From JBHELG01 sp046263195 (GTDB lineage Bacteria; Actinomycetota; Nitriliruptoria; Nitriliruptorales; JAHWKO01): 20,875 nt of DNA. Position numbers and translations under genes: made by a program. The notes beneath the pieces were generated by a model. The model searched no databases. It saw nothing but the letters and a program-made list of their open reading frames with translations, and was not told the origin of the DNA. The stretch lies in contig JBHELG010000107.1 of the NCBI GenBank assembly GCA_046263195.1, positions 1 through 20,875 on the forward strand. The letters run 5' to 3'. Position 1 is the stretch's first letter. Each line of letters opens with the position of its first letter. This document shows positions 1 to 7,349 of this stretch, piece after piece.

Positions 1-50
1 CCCCGACTCCTCCCGTCCGGTCGCACCGGAACGGAAGCAGCGGGTCGTGG

Positions 51-146
51 TGTCAAGGCTCCACCGAAACCGGTGTCAACCATCAACCGGAACACCGTCA
101 AGCCTCAACCGAAGCCAACGTGTCGAGTATCAGCCGAAGTCGCACA
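51..146 (-). mobile_element. Right-end remnant of a second, divergent IS481-like element
   Basis: Four direct repeats of the form TGTC-N8-ACCGAAGCC-like start at 51, 74, 96 (first base C) and 121, and the block ends in CGCACA at 146. The right end of the neighbouring intact IS has the same layout (repeats at 1735, 1758, 1791, 1816, ending CGCACA at 1841). Repeat spacing is 23, 22, 25 here against 23, 33, 25 there. The last 26 bases match at 18 positions, so this is related but old. If it is an IS end, the body and transposase lie left of the window, reading leftward. No coding sequence is visible in 1-162. Confidence 0.55.
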
Positions 147-148
147 GA

Positions 149-162
149 CCTCGTGTTCCGGG
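149..162. repeat. Left copy of 14-bp target-site duplication
   Basis: CCTCGTGTTCCGGG lies directly before the TGT tip of the IS at 163 and is repeated without mismatch directly after the ACA tip at 1841. A 14-bp duplication is within the range known for IS481 elements (about 4-15 bp). Confidence 0.75.
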
Positions 163-213
163 TGTCAAGTCCCGGTACCCGTGTTCCACCTTGACTCCGG
201 TAGCTGGGTTACA
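163..213. repeat. Left terminal inverted repeat of the IS
   Basis: Its reverse complement aligns without gaps to 1791-1841 with 36 of 51 identities. It contains two copies of the CTCCGGTAG / TCCCGGTA core, the presumed transposase-binding units. Confidence 0.75.
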
Positions 214-224
214 CCTCGGCAGTT

Positions 225-1679
225 TTAGGCGGCGTTGATGCGGTGGGGTCTTCCGGTGGGGTTGGCGAAGGCGCCGTGTTCTTTGGCCCGGTCGTGTCGG
301 ATGGGGTGGGTGCGGACCAGCTGGCCATCGATGGCGATCTGGACCGTGTTGCCGACGATGCTGACCATCGCAGACATGCGCCGGTAAGTGTTGCCGACCC
401 GGTAGGCGTGTCCGGCGAACGAGATCGGGCCCGACCGGTCGACCTTGCGTACCACCGGTACCCCGACTGTTGCGGGACGGCGTGGCTGACGCTGCTGGGG
501 TCGGGGCGCCGGGGTGGGGCCGGTTCGTGAACGGCGGGCATGGGTGGCGACCGTCACCCCGCGGTGGGAGATCTCGAGCACCCCATCCTTTGCCACGACT
601 TGGACGGTCTCGCCGGCCAACCACCGGCCCACCAGATAGTTGAACCGCTCCAGACTGATCCGCCCGGACCGATCGACCTTGCGAGTTACGACCTCGACGT
701 CGGGCCCGGACGGCACCACCAGCTCGGGCTCGGGCGTGGTTTCGAGCGGCTGCAGCGGGTCGGGGACCGCGAGCCGGAAACGTTCGTAGGGTGTCACCAT
801 GCCGATGCCCTGATGTGGCCTGACGGTGTTGTAGTAATCGACCCAGGCGTCGAGCTGCTCTTGGGCATCGACGATCGAGTCGAACACCTTGCCGTCGAGG
901 AACTCGCGCTTGAGGGTCTTGTGGAACCGCTCCACCTTCCCCGTCGTGGTCGGTGACCGAGGTGCCGTCAACAGGTGCCGAATACCGTTCTCGCGGCAGA
1001 TCCGGTCGAACAGCACCTCCCCCGACCCCGGCCCGAAGCGGCCCGTAAAAACCTTGCCATTGTCCGTCAGCACCTGCTCGGGCACCCCATGCGCCCGCAT
1101 CGCCGCGGCAAACGCCTGACAGACCGGCTTAGCGGTCGCTCGCACCACCACCTTCGCGGACACGCAGAAGCGCGCATGATCATCGATGCCGGTCAGCACC
1201 TGCAGCCGCTGCCCCGACCTCAGCACCACCCCGCCACACACATCCAGCTGCCACAGCTCCATCGACCGCGACCTCTCCCAGCGCCGGTAGTCCTGAGGGC
1301 GCCTTCTGCGGGACTTCGGATCGATCAGCCCATGTCGGACCAACGCCCGATAGATCGACGAACGGCCCGGCACCACCACAACCCCCTCACGGGCCAGCTG
1401 GTGGCGAATGGTGCGCGGCCCCCACCCCGGATGCTGCCGGCGCATCTCCACGATCCGGGCCTCGACCTGCGGCGGCATCTGATGCGGACACGACCCCGGC
1501 TTCGACGACTGATCCACCAGACCAGCCAGCCCCGCATTGGCGTAGCGGCGCAACCACCGGTGCAGCGTCTGACGCGTCACCCCGTGACGTCGCGCCACCT
1601 CAGCCACCGGCGCCCCATCAACCACAACCTCGAGCACCGCCGCATGCCGCTGCTCGACCACGCCCAACACCATCAGCAC
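225..1679 (-). CDS. IS481-family DDE transposase
   Basis: This 484-residue protein catalyses movement of the surrounding IS. Residues 24-50 form a helix-turn-helix (VAEVARRHGVTRQTLHRWL), 60-130 a second DNA-binding region, and 140-300 an rve-type integrase core. The likely catalytic triad is D146 (QLDVCGG), D206 (LTDNGK) and E250 (TTGKVERFHK), with the usual YYN..RPHQ motif at 282-290. The C-terminus holds two copies of a small domain (about 330-380 and 408-460), each opening with RKVDRSG and containing Y-x-VG. The start is GTG at 1679, with GAGGAGG a few bases upstream; ATG at 1673 is an alternative. The frame is intact, so the enzyme is probably functional. Confidence 0.93.
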   Translation of the reverse strand: MLMVLGVVEQRHAAVLEVVVDGAPVAEVARRHGVTRQTLHRWLRRYANAGLAGLVDQSSKPGSCPHQMPPQVEARIVEMRRQHPGWGPRTIRHQLAREGVVVVPGRSSIYRALVRHGLIDPKSRRRRPQDYRRWERSRSMELWQLDVCGGVVLRSGQRLQVLTGIDDHARFCVSAKVVVRATAKPVCQAFAAAMRAHGVPEQVLTDNGKVFTGRFGPGSGEVLFDRICRENGIRHLLTAPRSPTTTGKVERFHKTLKREFLDGKVFDSIVDAQEQLDAWVDYYNTVRPHQGIGMVTPYERFRLAVPDPLQPLETTPEPELVVPSGPDVEVVTRKVDRSGRISLERFNYLVGRWLAGETVQVVAKDGVLEISHRGVTVATHARRSRTGPTPAPRPQQRQPRRPATVGVPVVRKVDRSGPISFAGHAYRVGNTYRRMSAMVSIVGNTVQIAIDGQLVRTHPIRHDRAKEHGAFANPTGRPHRINAA

Positions 1680-1734
1680 GACCGCCTCCTCGACCTCGCC
1701 GATGTCGAGGAAGCAGACCTAACCGGCAACCAAG

Positions 1735-1841
1735 TGTCACACAGCAACCGGAGCCACTGTCGCCAAGCAACCGGAGCCGGGTCCGAAAAGTGTCACCCAC
1801 CTACCGGAGCCAACATGTCAAGCATCTACCGGGACCGCACA
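1735..1841. repeat. Right IS end with four transposase-site-like direct repeats
   Basis: TGTC-containing units with a downstream A/T-ACCGGAGCC core start at 1735, 1758, 1791 and 1816. The outer two form the 51-bp inverted repeat matching the left end; the inner two have no left-end counterpart. This asymmetry resembles the multi-site ends of Mu-like transposases. The inner units also lie just upstream of the transposase start at 1679, where binding could repress transcription (inference). Confidence 0.65.
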
Positions 1842-1855
1842 CCTCGTGTTCCGGG
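1842..1855. repeat. Right copy of 14-bp target-site duplication
   Basis: CCTCGTGTTCCGGG immediately follows the ACA tip of the IS and is identical to 149-162. Confidence 0.75.
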
Positions 1856-1936
1856 GACGTGACGATTCGGTGACCATAGCCGACACGGGCGAGCACCCCG
1901 AGGGAAGTGAATAGCGCCCTGACCTGGGCTTTTGCG

Positions 1937-2012
<76 letters not shown>

Positions 2013-2085
2013 GAGGCCATCGAGGGTAGCCGCCCCCCCGGAGCCCCGCCAAGGGTCGGCGTGGATCGAATTCCGTGGCGCGCGC

Positions 2086-2550
2086 TCAGCGGGGGCCCAG
2101 CCCCGTCGAACCGAAGCCGCCGGATCCCCGCTCGGTCTCCTCGAGGCGGTCCGACTCGACGACGTGCGCCCGCCCCACCCGCTGCAGCAGAAGTTGAGCG
2201 ATTCGAGCGCCTGGTGAGATCGTCACCCGCTCGGCACCGAGATTGACGAGTAGCACCTTCAACTCCCCGCGGTAGCCGGCGTCGATCGTCCCGGGGGCGT
2301 TGAGCACCGTCAGACCCTGTTGCAGCGCGAGACCCGAGCGAGGGTGTACGAGGCCGACCCAACCCTCGGGGATCGCCAAGGCCAGCCCGGTTCTGACAGC
2401 GGCCCTGTGACCGGGAGCGAAACCGACCTCCTCAGCGGCGTAGAGGTCCAGTCCCGCGTCCCCCGGATGCGCGTAGCTGGGCAAGCGGACGCTGGCATCG
2501 AGCCGTTTGACGGGCAGCGCGACCTCGTCCTGCCCTGACCTCGCTTCCAT
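2086..2550 (-). CDS. dut: dUTP diphosphatase (dUTPase)
   Basis: This 154-residue trimeric-type dUTPase hydrolyses dUTP to dUMP and pyrophosphate, keeping uracil out of DNA and supplying dUMP for dTMP synthesis. All five family motifs are present: I at 29-38 (PGDAGLDLYA), II at 70-75 (PRSGLA), III at 86-96 (PGTIDAGYRGE, with catalytic D90 and Y93), IV at 116-120 (RIAQL) and V at 141-150 (RGSGGFGSTG). Length is normal for the family. The ATG at 2550 follows a purine-rich GGGGGGAAG. It lies downstream of tRNA-Gly's 5' end on the same strand and diverges from the membrane protein at 2686. Confidence 0.96.
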   Translation of the reverse strand: MEARSGQDEVALPVKRLDASVRLPSYAHPGDAGLDLYAAEEVGFAPGHRAAVRTGLALAIPEGWVGLVHPRSGLALQQGLTVLNAPGTIDAGYRGELKVLLVNLGAERVTISPGARIAQLLLQRVGRAHVVESDRLEETERGSGGFGSTGLGPR

Positions 2551-2685
2551 CTTCCCCCCGCAGGCAGCATGGCCAGTTCAGCGGGCTCATCGCGAGGTGG
2601 GACGGTAGCCTCGGCGCCCGCGGTGCGCGACCAGGGGAGCCTTCACTAGGAGACTCCTCACCGTCACCCCCGCTGGAGGATTTTC

Positions 2686-3705
2686 GTGTCAGAGGTCCGA
2701 GACAACCCGGCGTCGGAGACGACGTCCGCGTCCGACGACGTCCGGCGGCGTCGCCCTCGATGGGCCACGCCACTCGCCATCCTCTTGGGCGCTGCTCTCC
2801 TCGCTGTCGCCGGCGGGGGGAAGTGGTTGTCCGACCGGCGCGCCGCTCGTCGCGCCGCGGTGGCTGCCGCGAACCAGGAGGCCCTCCAGAGCCTCGACGA
2901 GCGCTACGAGGCCATGGGGGAGGCGGCGAAGGCCTGCCACGAGGCGGCCAACCAGCTCGGCGTGACCATGCAGGCACACCTGGTCGTTTCCGAACCGCAA
3001 CGCACCGATGCTCAGCTGACAGCGGACCGTCAGCTCCAGCAGACCGCCCTCGCCACGGCCAGCCACGAGCTGCTTCGTGCCGCCGGAGGTTCCCCTCCGG
3101 AGCTGTTGCCATTTGCCGACGAGCCCGTGCTGAGAACCCACCTCGAACGCCTCGCGGAGATTCAGCGGATCGCCCGCGACCATGCCCGCCAGCTCATGAC
3201 GCTCGCCGCCTCCTCGGAGCAATGGGGGACGGCGATCGGGAATCTGCGGGCCGAGGCGCAACGCTATGTGGACGTCGCGAACGCGGACAGAAGCACGCGA
3301 GGAGACCCGGCAGCGTTGACGACCCAGTGGCAGCGGGAACGAGCCGTCCTCGACCGCTACCGGGCCGCCGCTGTTGCGGCCAAAGACGTCCAGGGACTGT
3401 CCGAATACAGCGACGCCTTCCTCGGCTACATCGACGGCAGTCGTGCCTTCATAGACGAGGCCACCGCGCTACTCCGCCAAGGGCAGATCGAGCGCTACAA
3501 CCAGCGGTTGCAGGAGGTCTTCGGAGTTGCGGACCCCTTTGGCTTCAACGCCGCCATCGCCACGGCCACCGGCTCCGCGCTCGGGAGTGGTCTCGTTCTC
3601 AACCTGACCCAGGCACGCAACGCCGCGACAACGTTGATGGACGACATCGCTCTGGCCCGTGACGATCTCGCACTGCTCATGGCCTCCAGGCCGATGGCAG
3701 GCTGA
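2686..3705 (+). CDS. Membrane-anchored helical protein of unknown function
   Basis: I do not recognise this 339-residue protein. The first 27 residues are polar and end in RRRRPRW. One hydrophobic segment follows at about 28-46, then roughly 290 residues rich in Ala, Gln, Glu and Arg that read as almost continuous helix. Positive charge before the segment suggests a cytoplasmic N-terminus and an external helical domain. No catalytic motif is seen, and only one Cys occurs in the external part. GTG at 2686 is chosen because GGAGG lies 7-8 bases upstream. The gene stands alone: it diverges from dut and converges on the WS/DGAT gene, 20 bp away. A sensor-like or envelope structural role is possible but unsupported. 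Confidence 0.85.
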   Translation: MSEVRDNPASETTSASDDVRRRRPRWATPLAILLGAALLAVAGGGKWLSDRRAARRAAVAAANQEALQSLDERYEAMGEAAKACHEAANQLGVTMQAHLVVSEPQRTDAQLTADRQLQQTALATASHELLRAAGGSPPELLPFADEPVLRTHLERLAEIQRIARDHARQLMTLAASSEQWGTAIGNLRAEAQRYVDVANADRSTRGDPAALTTQWQRERAVLDRYRAAAVAAKDVQGLSEYSDAFLGYIDGSRAFIDEATALLRQGQIERYNQRLQEVFGVADPFGFNAAIATATGSALGSGLVLNLTQARNAATTLMDDIALARDDLALLMASRPMAG

Positions 3706-3725
3706 CGGGCCCCGAACCGCCGGGC

Positions 3726-5168
3726 TCAGATGCGGGGCCGTGAGAGCAGCTCAGCACGAGCTTCGGCCGCCTGCGCGTGCTTGACGAGCTCCCCCAGAGC
3801 ATCGGCGAGCGCGCCGGCCACGTTGTCCAGGTCTGGGAAGACGTCCGCGTCCCCCGTGAAGCCGAAGTTCAGCCAGCCGTCGAGAGAAGTGACCCCCACC
3901 GCGTAGGCGTGGTTCTGTACCAGGGGCAGTGCCGGGAACGCGCCAAGCAGACGCATTCCGAGCGAGTAGAGCGCGACACGAGGCCCGGGCACGTTCGTGA
4001 CGACGAAGTTGTGGAGGCGCGTACGTGATGCCAGCCGCGCGGCGAGCGCGATCAAGGTCGGCGGGGCGTATGCGGACAGGCTGATGAGAAAATCCGCGCC
4101 GACCGCATGGCCGCTCTCTTTGACCTGGTGCATGTCCGCATGCACACGCGTGAGCCGCTCCACCGCATCCATCTCGTACAGCGGCAAGCGCACGAACAGC
4201 GACGAGACTCGGTTGCCGAAGATGAGCCGCTCATCGTCGCTGCGCATGCTCACCGGAACCATGACCTTGAGCTCGAGCCCGTGGGTCTCCTCACCGCGCT
4301 CACGGAGGAAACGGCCCGTGGCATCCCCCACGATCGCCAGTACCACATCGTTGACCGTCGTCCCGAACGCGTTCTTCACCGTCTTCACGTCGGCCAGAGG
4401 CAGCCTTTGGATGGCGAAACGCCGAAAGGTACCGATCGGCCGGTTGAGGGGGCTGTCTGGCCCCGGGGCGATGCCCGACGCCACCGACAGGATGCCGCGG
4501 CCCACGCGGAGCGCGCGTGCGGCCACCTTCCGGGGCGTCTGGACGAACCGCTGCGCACCCGCCAGCACACCACGAGCCGTGAACAGCTGCTGCTGGACCG
4601 CCGACCAGGCGAGTACGAGGTCGCTCGGACGGGGGGACGGCACCCACGGCTTCGGCGGGGGAACAGGGACGCCCTCTTCTTCGCGGAAGTCCAGCAGAAG
4701 CGTCGCGATGTCGATGCCGGTGATGCCGTCGATCATGGCGTGGTGTGTCTTCGCGAGGTAGGCGACACGGGCCTCCTCCAGCCCCTCGATCACGTAGAGC
4801 TCCCACAGGGGGTAATCCCGATCGAGTGGCCGGCTGATCAGCCGCTCCACGTAGTCCATCAGCTGGTCCATGCGGCCCGGGCTCGGAAGCACCGCATGAC
4901 GCACGTGGTAGGAGATGTCGAACTGCTCGTCGTCGATCCAGGTGGGATTCCCCGCCTTCAGCGGCGGGAAGGCGAGCTTCTGCCGGAAGCGCGGCACGAG
5001 GTGCAGACGCGCGAGGATCAGGTCGAGGAAGCGGTAGAAGTCGAAGTCAGCGTCGGGAGCAGGGTCGAAGACGAACAAGCCCGCCGTGTGCATGTGCTCG
5101 GCGGGCGTCTCGAGGCGCAGGAACATCGCGTCGAGCATGGAGAGCGGGTCACCGTGCCCCTTGCCCAT
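3726..5168 (-). CDS. WS/DGAT acyltransferase (wax ester synthase / diacylglycerol acyltransferase)
   Basis: This 480-residue enzyme transfers a fatty acyl group from acyl-CoA to a diacylglycerol or long-chain alcohol, making storage triacylglycerol or wax esters at the inner membrane face. The active-site motif HHAMIDG is at 142-148, PLWELYVIEGL at 120-130, TVNDVVLA at 271-278 and the C-terminal NVPGP at 392-396. The order and length match actinobacterial WS/DGATs. The frame is open for 99 more codons upstream, but those overlap mqnB on the other strand. ATG at 5168 has GGGAGG spaced correctly and starts the family-typical 'PLSMLDAMFLRLE' opening. Substrate preference cannot be read from sequence. 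Confidence 0.93.
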   Translation of the reverse strand: MGKGHGDPLSMLDAMFLRLETPAEHMHTAGLFVFDPAPDADFDFYRFLDLILARLHLVPRFRQKLAFPPLKAGNPTWIDDEQFDISYHVRHAVLPSPGRMDQLMDYVERLISRPLDRDYPLWELYVIEGLEEARVAYLAKTHHAMIDGITGIDIATLLLDFREEEGVPVPPPKPWVPSPRPSDLVLAWSAVQQQLFTARGVLAGAQRFVQTPRKVAARALRVGRGILSVASGIAPGPDSPLNRPIGTFRRFAIQRLPLADVKTVKNAFGTTVNDVVLAIVGDATGRFLRERGEETHGLELKVMVPVSMRSDDERLIFGNRVSSLFVRLPLYEMDAVERLTRVHADMHQVKESGHAVGADFLISLSAYAPPTLIALAARLASRTRLHNFVVTNVPGPRVALYSLGMRLLGAFPALPLVQNHAYAVGVTSLDGWLNFGFTGDADVFPDLDNVAGALADALGELVKHAQAAEARAELLSRPRI

Positions 5169-5282
5169 GCGCCCTCCCTTTTCTGGCCCGGCCCATCGTA
5201 CGTCGGGGGGCGCCCCTGCTACCGAAGGGCCTTGGCCTCGTCCTCGCCCGGGCTGGTCGGAAAGTCCCATGACGTCACGCCC

Positions 5283-5288
5283 TACCCT
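5283..5288 (+). promoter_or_regulatory. Possible -10 box of a leaderless mqnB mRNA
   Basis: TACCCT ends 6 bases before the GTG start of mqnB, and no Shine-Dalgarno sequence precedes that start. This fits the leaderless transcripts common in actinobacteria. No good -35 box is visible. A TGACGTCA palindrome lies at 5270-5277 inside the same divergent region. Confidence 0.3.
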
Positions 5289-5294
5289 GCGGGT

Positions 5295-6002
5295 GTGCTC
5301 CTTGTCGTGACCGCCACAGACCGTGAAGCCGCCCCGCTGCGCCTGGCCCTGACCGGAGCTCGGCCCGTCAGCATTCAGGGGGTACGAGCAGACGACGGCC
5401 TCCTCGACGACACACGCGTTCGACTGGCGGTATGTGGCATCGGCCGGGCCAGCACAGCCTTCCACCTGGCCCGCCTCCTCTTGGACCGTCCGCAGGCAGT
5501 GCTGCAGGTTGGCGTCGGAGGCGCCTTCCCCGAAGGTCCTCCGCTCGGCGGAATCGCGCTCGCGACCGAAGACGTCTATGCGGATCTCGGTGTGGCAACC
5601 GAGGAGGGCTGGCTAGCGGCTGAAGCCGTCGGAATCCCGCTGCTCGAACGAGGTGGCACCCGCTTCTACAACGTGTTCCCATGTGCGCCCGCGCCCACGG
5701 CTGCGGCGGCGGCAAGCCTCGACGCCCCGAGGGGTCGCTTCGTCACCGTCGAGACGGTGACCGGCAGCGCCGCCCGCGCCGGCGAACTTGCCCGCCGTCA
5801 TCGTCCCATCGTCGAGTCGATGGAAGGTGCGGCCGCGGCACATGCCTGTGCCCTCGACGACGTGCCGTTCGTCCAACTGAGGGCGATAAGCAACGTGGTC
5901 GGCCCCCGCGACCGCTCCGCCTGGCGGCTCGACGGGGCGGTACGGACAGCGGCGAACGCCGCCTCCGAGGTGGCCGCTACCGTGCTGGAAGCGGTGAGCT
6001 AG
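5295..6002 (+). CDS. mqnB: Futalosine hydrolase
   Basis: MqnB cleaves futalosine to dehypoxanthine futalosine and hypoxanthine, an early step of the futalosine pathway to menaquinone. The 235-residue protein has the nucleosidase/phosphorylase fold signs: a hydrophobic N-terminal strand (LLVVTATDREA), GVGGAFP at 73-79, TVETVTGS at 151-158, the ribose-binding ESMEGAA at 174-180, and RAISNVVGPRDRSAW at 196-210, typical of MqnB. The frame is open much further upstream, but that part is antisense to the WS/DGAT gene. GTG at 5295 gives the normal N-terminus and has no Shine-Dalgarno sequence. mqnD follows after 40 bp on the same strand. Confidence 0.92.
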   Translation: MLLVVTATDREAAPLRLALTGARPVSIQGVRADDGLLDDTRVRLAVCGIGRASTAFHLARLLLDRPQAVLQVGVGGAFPEGPPLGGIALATEDVYADLGVATEEGWLAAEAVGIPLLERGGTRFYNVFPCAPAPTAAAAASLDAPRGRFVTVETVTGSAARAGELARRHRPIVESMEGAAAAHACALDDVPFVQLRAISNVVGPRDRSAWRLDGAVRTAANAASEVAATVLEAVS

Positions 6003-6042
6003 ACCCTCGAAGCGGCCGGCCAAACTCCCGACGAGGTGACCC

Positions 6043-6954
6043 GTGCGAGAGCTGAACTTGGGCTTCTCCCCCTGTCCGAACGACACCTTCATCTTCCACG
6101 CGCTGACGCATGGTCTCGTCGAGTCCCCGGGCTTCATCCCCAAGCCCGTACTCGCCGACGTGGAAAGCCTCAACCGCTGGGCATTGGAGGGCCGGCTCGA
6201 GCTCACCAAGCTCAGTTACCACGCGTACGGCCACGTCCGGGAGCGGTACGTCGCCCTTCGGGCCGGAGGCGCACTCGGGCGAGGAGTCGGGCCGCTGCTC
6301 GTGTCTCGCGATCCCAGCCGCTTCGTCGCGCCTGGGTGGGACGACCTTGCAAGGGAGTTGTCCCAGGCCCGGGTGGCTGTCCCTGGCCGCTTGACGACCG
6401 CCAACCTCCTCCTGCAGCTCCTCGTCGCAGAGCCGGCCGAGACGGTCGAACTGCCCTACGACCAGATCGTGGCCGCGGTGGCGGGCGGGTGGGTCGACGC
6501 CGGACTGATCATCCACGAATCCCGCTTCACCTACCGCGAGCACGGGCTGGTAGAGCTGCTCGACGTGGGCCGAGCATGGGAGACGGAAACGGGTCTCCCG
6601 GTGCCGCTGGGGGTCGTCCTCATCCGTCGCGACCTCATCCCGCTCGCAGCGGCCGTCGACGCCGCGATCAAGGCAAGCATCGTGCACGCCCGTGCTTTTC
6701 CAGACGCATGCGCCGACTACGTGCGCGAGCACGCGGCGGAACTCGACGACGACGTCATCGCCGCCCACATCGACCTGTACGTGAACGACTTCTCGCTGGA
6801 CGTGGGCGAACAGGGTGAGGCGGCCGTACGAGAGCTGTTGAAGCGGGCCGAGGCGCGCAGCCTCGTCCCTTCCGGACCCGAGCTTCGAGCGGGGCGGCCA
6901 CGGGCACCAGGCGAGCTGTTTGCGAGCCCCGCCGGCGGCGAGCGAGCACGGTGA
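6043..6954 (+). CDS. mqnD: 1,4-dihydroxy-6-naphthoate synthase
   Basis: MqnD converts cyclic dehypoxanthine futalosine to 1,4-dihydroxy-6-naphthoate, the head group later prenylated to menaquinone. The 303-residue protein opens with the diagnostic LNLGFSPCPNDTFIFHAL, followed by VESLNRWALEG and LTKLSYHAYG, and has the periplasmic-binding-protein-like fold of the MqnA/MqnD family. GTG at 6043 is preceded by GAGGTG. The last 30 residues (RAGRPRAPGELF...) form a divergent, probably disordered extension. With mqnB 40 bp upstream it forms a two-gene operon; mqnA, mqnC and mqnE are not in the window. Confidence 0.95.
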   Translation: MRELNLGFSPCPNDTFIFHALTHGLVESPGFIPKPVLADVESLNRWALEGRLELTKLSYHAYGHVRERYVALRAGGALGRGVGPLLVSRDPSRFVAPGWDDLARELSQARVAVPGRLTTANLLLQLLVAEPAETVELPYDQIVAAVAGGWVDAGLIIHESRFTYREHGLVELLDVGRAWETETGLPVPLGVVLIRRDLIPLAAAVDAAIKASIVHARAFPDACADYVREHAAELDDDVIAAHIDLYVNDFSLDVGEQGEAAVRELLKRAEARSLVPSGPELRAGRPRAPGELFASPAGGERAR

Positions 6955-7037
6955 TCGCCCGCTCAAACAGGAGTTCCAAACGACCCGGACCGCTACCTCG
7001 GCTTGACTCCGTGCACCGGATAAGGACAAGGTGGGCG

Positions 7038-7080
7038 AGGCCCGTCTGACGCCTCCCGCAGACCCTCGCATCTCGGGCCT
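7038..7080 (+). other. Compound hairpin in the leader of the HD-GYP gene
   Basis: AGGCCC (7038-7043) pairs with GGGCCT (7075-7080), and inside it GTCTG (7044-7048) pairs with CAGAC (7059-7063), giving two stacked stems with a 10-base loop. It lies in the 375-base gene-free stretch 6955-7329. It could be a terminator for mqnD without a T-run or part of a structured leader RNA. I recognise no known riboswitch consensus. Confidence 0.35.
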
Positions 7081-7134
7081 GGGAACGCCTATGAGGAGCA
7101 CTGTCCCGCCCTCGCGGACACGAGCCTGTCTCAA

Positions 7135-7151
7135 GTGCGCCCTACGCGCAC
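7135..7151. promoter_or_regulatory. 17-bp inverted repeat, copy 1 (candidate operator)
   Basis: GTGCGC-CCTAC-GCGCAC, a perfect 6-bp inverted repeat with a 5-base spacer, lies 178 bases before the HD-GYP start. The same arms and spacer length recur at 8536-8552 before the next c-di-GMP gene. Confidence 0.5.
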
Positions 7152-7250
7152 ACCGGGGGAGCCTGCGTGCGCATGTCCGGCCAGGCGTATCCGTCACGCT
7201 TGGCTGCGCGCCAGAAGAAGCATGAGATTCCGCTGGGGTTGGGAGGTAAC

Positions 7251-7349
7251 GTGTCGCAGCCGCTTCTCATCCAGCCCCACGGGATCGGCCGCCTGCTCCC
7301 GGCCGTCATTCCAGCCGTGACTGAGGGCGGTGAGCGGCGTGGCGTCTGA
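7251..7349 (+). CDS. Possible short leader peptide overlapping the HD-GYP start
   Basis: A 32-residue frame (starts MSQPLLIQPHGIGRLL, ends ERRGV) begins at GTG 7251, directly behind GGGAGGT, the best ribosome-binding site in the region. It overlaps the first 20 bases of the HD-GYP gene in another frame, so translating ribosomes could couple initiation at 7330 or 7339, whose own sites are poor. Upstream, the same frame is open from GTG 7167, which also has a GGGGGAG. I recognise no homologue; it may be chance. Confidence 0.3.
   Translation: MSQPLLIQPHGIGRLLPAVIPAVTEGGERRGV

Larger units (their letters stand above)
163..1841 (-). mobile_element. IS481-family insertion sequence, apparently complete
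   Basis: This 1679-bp element begins TGT and ends ACA, is bounded by perfect 14-bp direct repeats (149-162, 1842-1855), and carries 51-bp inverted ends matching at 36 of 51 positions. It contains one transposase gene on the minus strand (225-1679) with no frameshift or internal stop, so it may still be active. The transposase-proximal right end has four repeated TGTC...ACCGGAGCC units; the left end has two. It sits next to another IS-like end and about 80 bp from tRNA-Gly. Confidence 0.85.

Noticed and set aside
975..1862. 295-codon plus-strand frame across the transposase
   Set aside because: Antisense to the DDE transposase and runs through the IS end; its composition is Arg/His/Pro-rich like other shadows.
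2648..2658. AGGAG-A-CTCCT palindrome upstream of the membrane protein gene
   Set aside because: Only 11 bp, and half of it is Shine-Dalgarno-like sequence; too weak to call an operator.
4107..5294. Open frame of 396 codons upstream of and continuous with mqnB
   Set aside because: It is antisense to the WS/DGAT gene, gives no recognisable protein, and MqnB's normal N-terminus starts at 5295.
5169..5465. 99-codon N-terminal extension of the WS/DGAT frame
   Set aside because: It overlaps mqnB on the other strand, does not resemble the family, and ATG 5168 has a strong ribosome-binding site.
6955..7329. Known c-di-GMP (GEMM) or cobalamin riboswitch before the HD-GYP gene
   Set aside because: I searched by eye for the conserved cores and found none, despite stem-loops and the c-di-GMP context.
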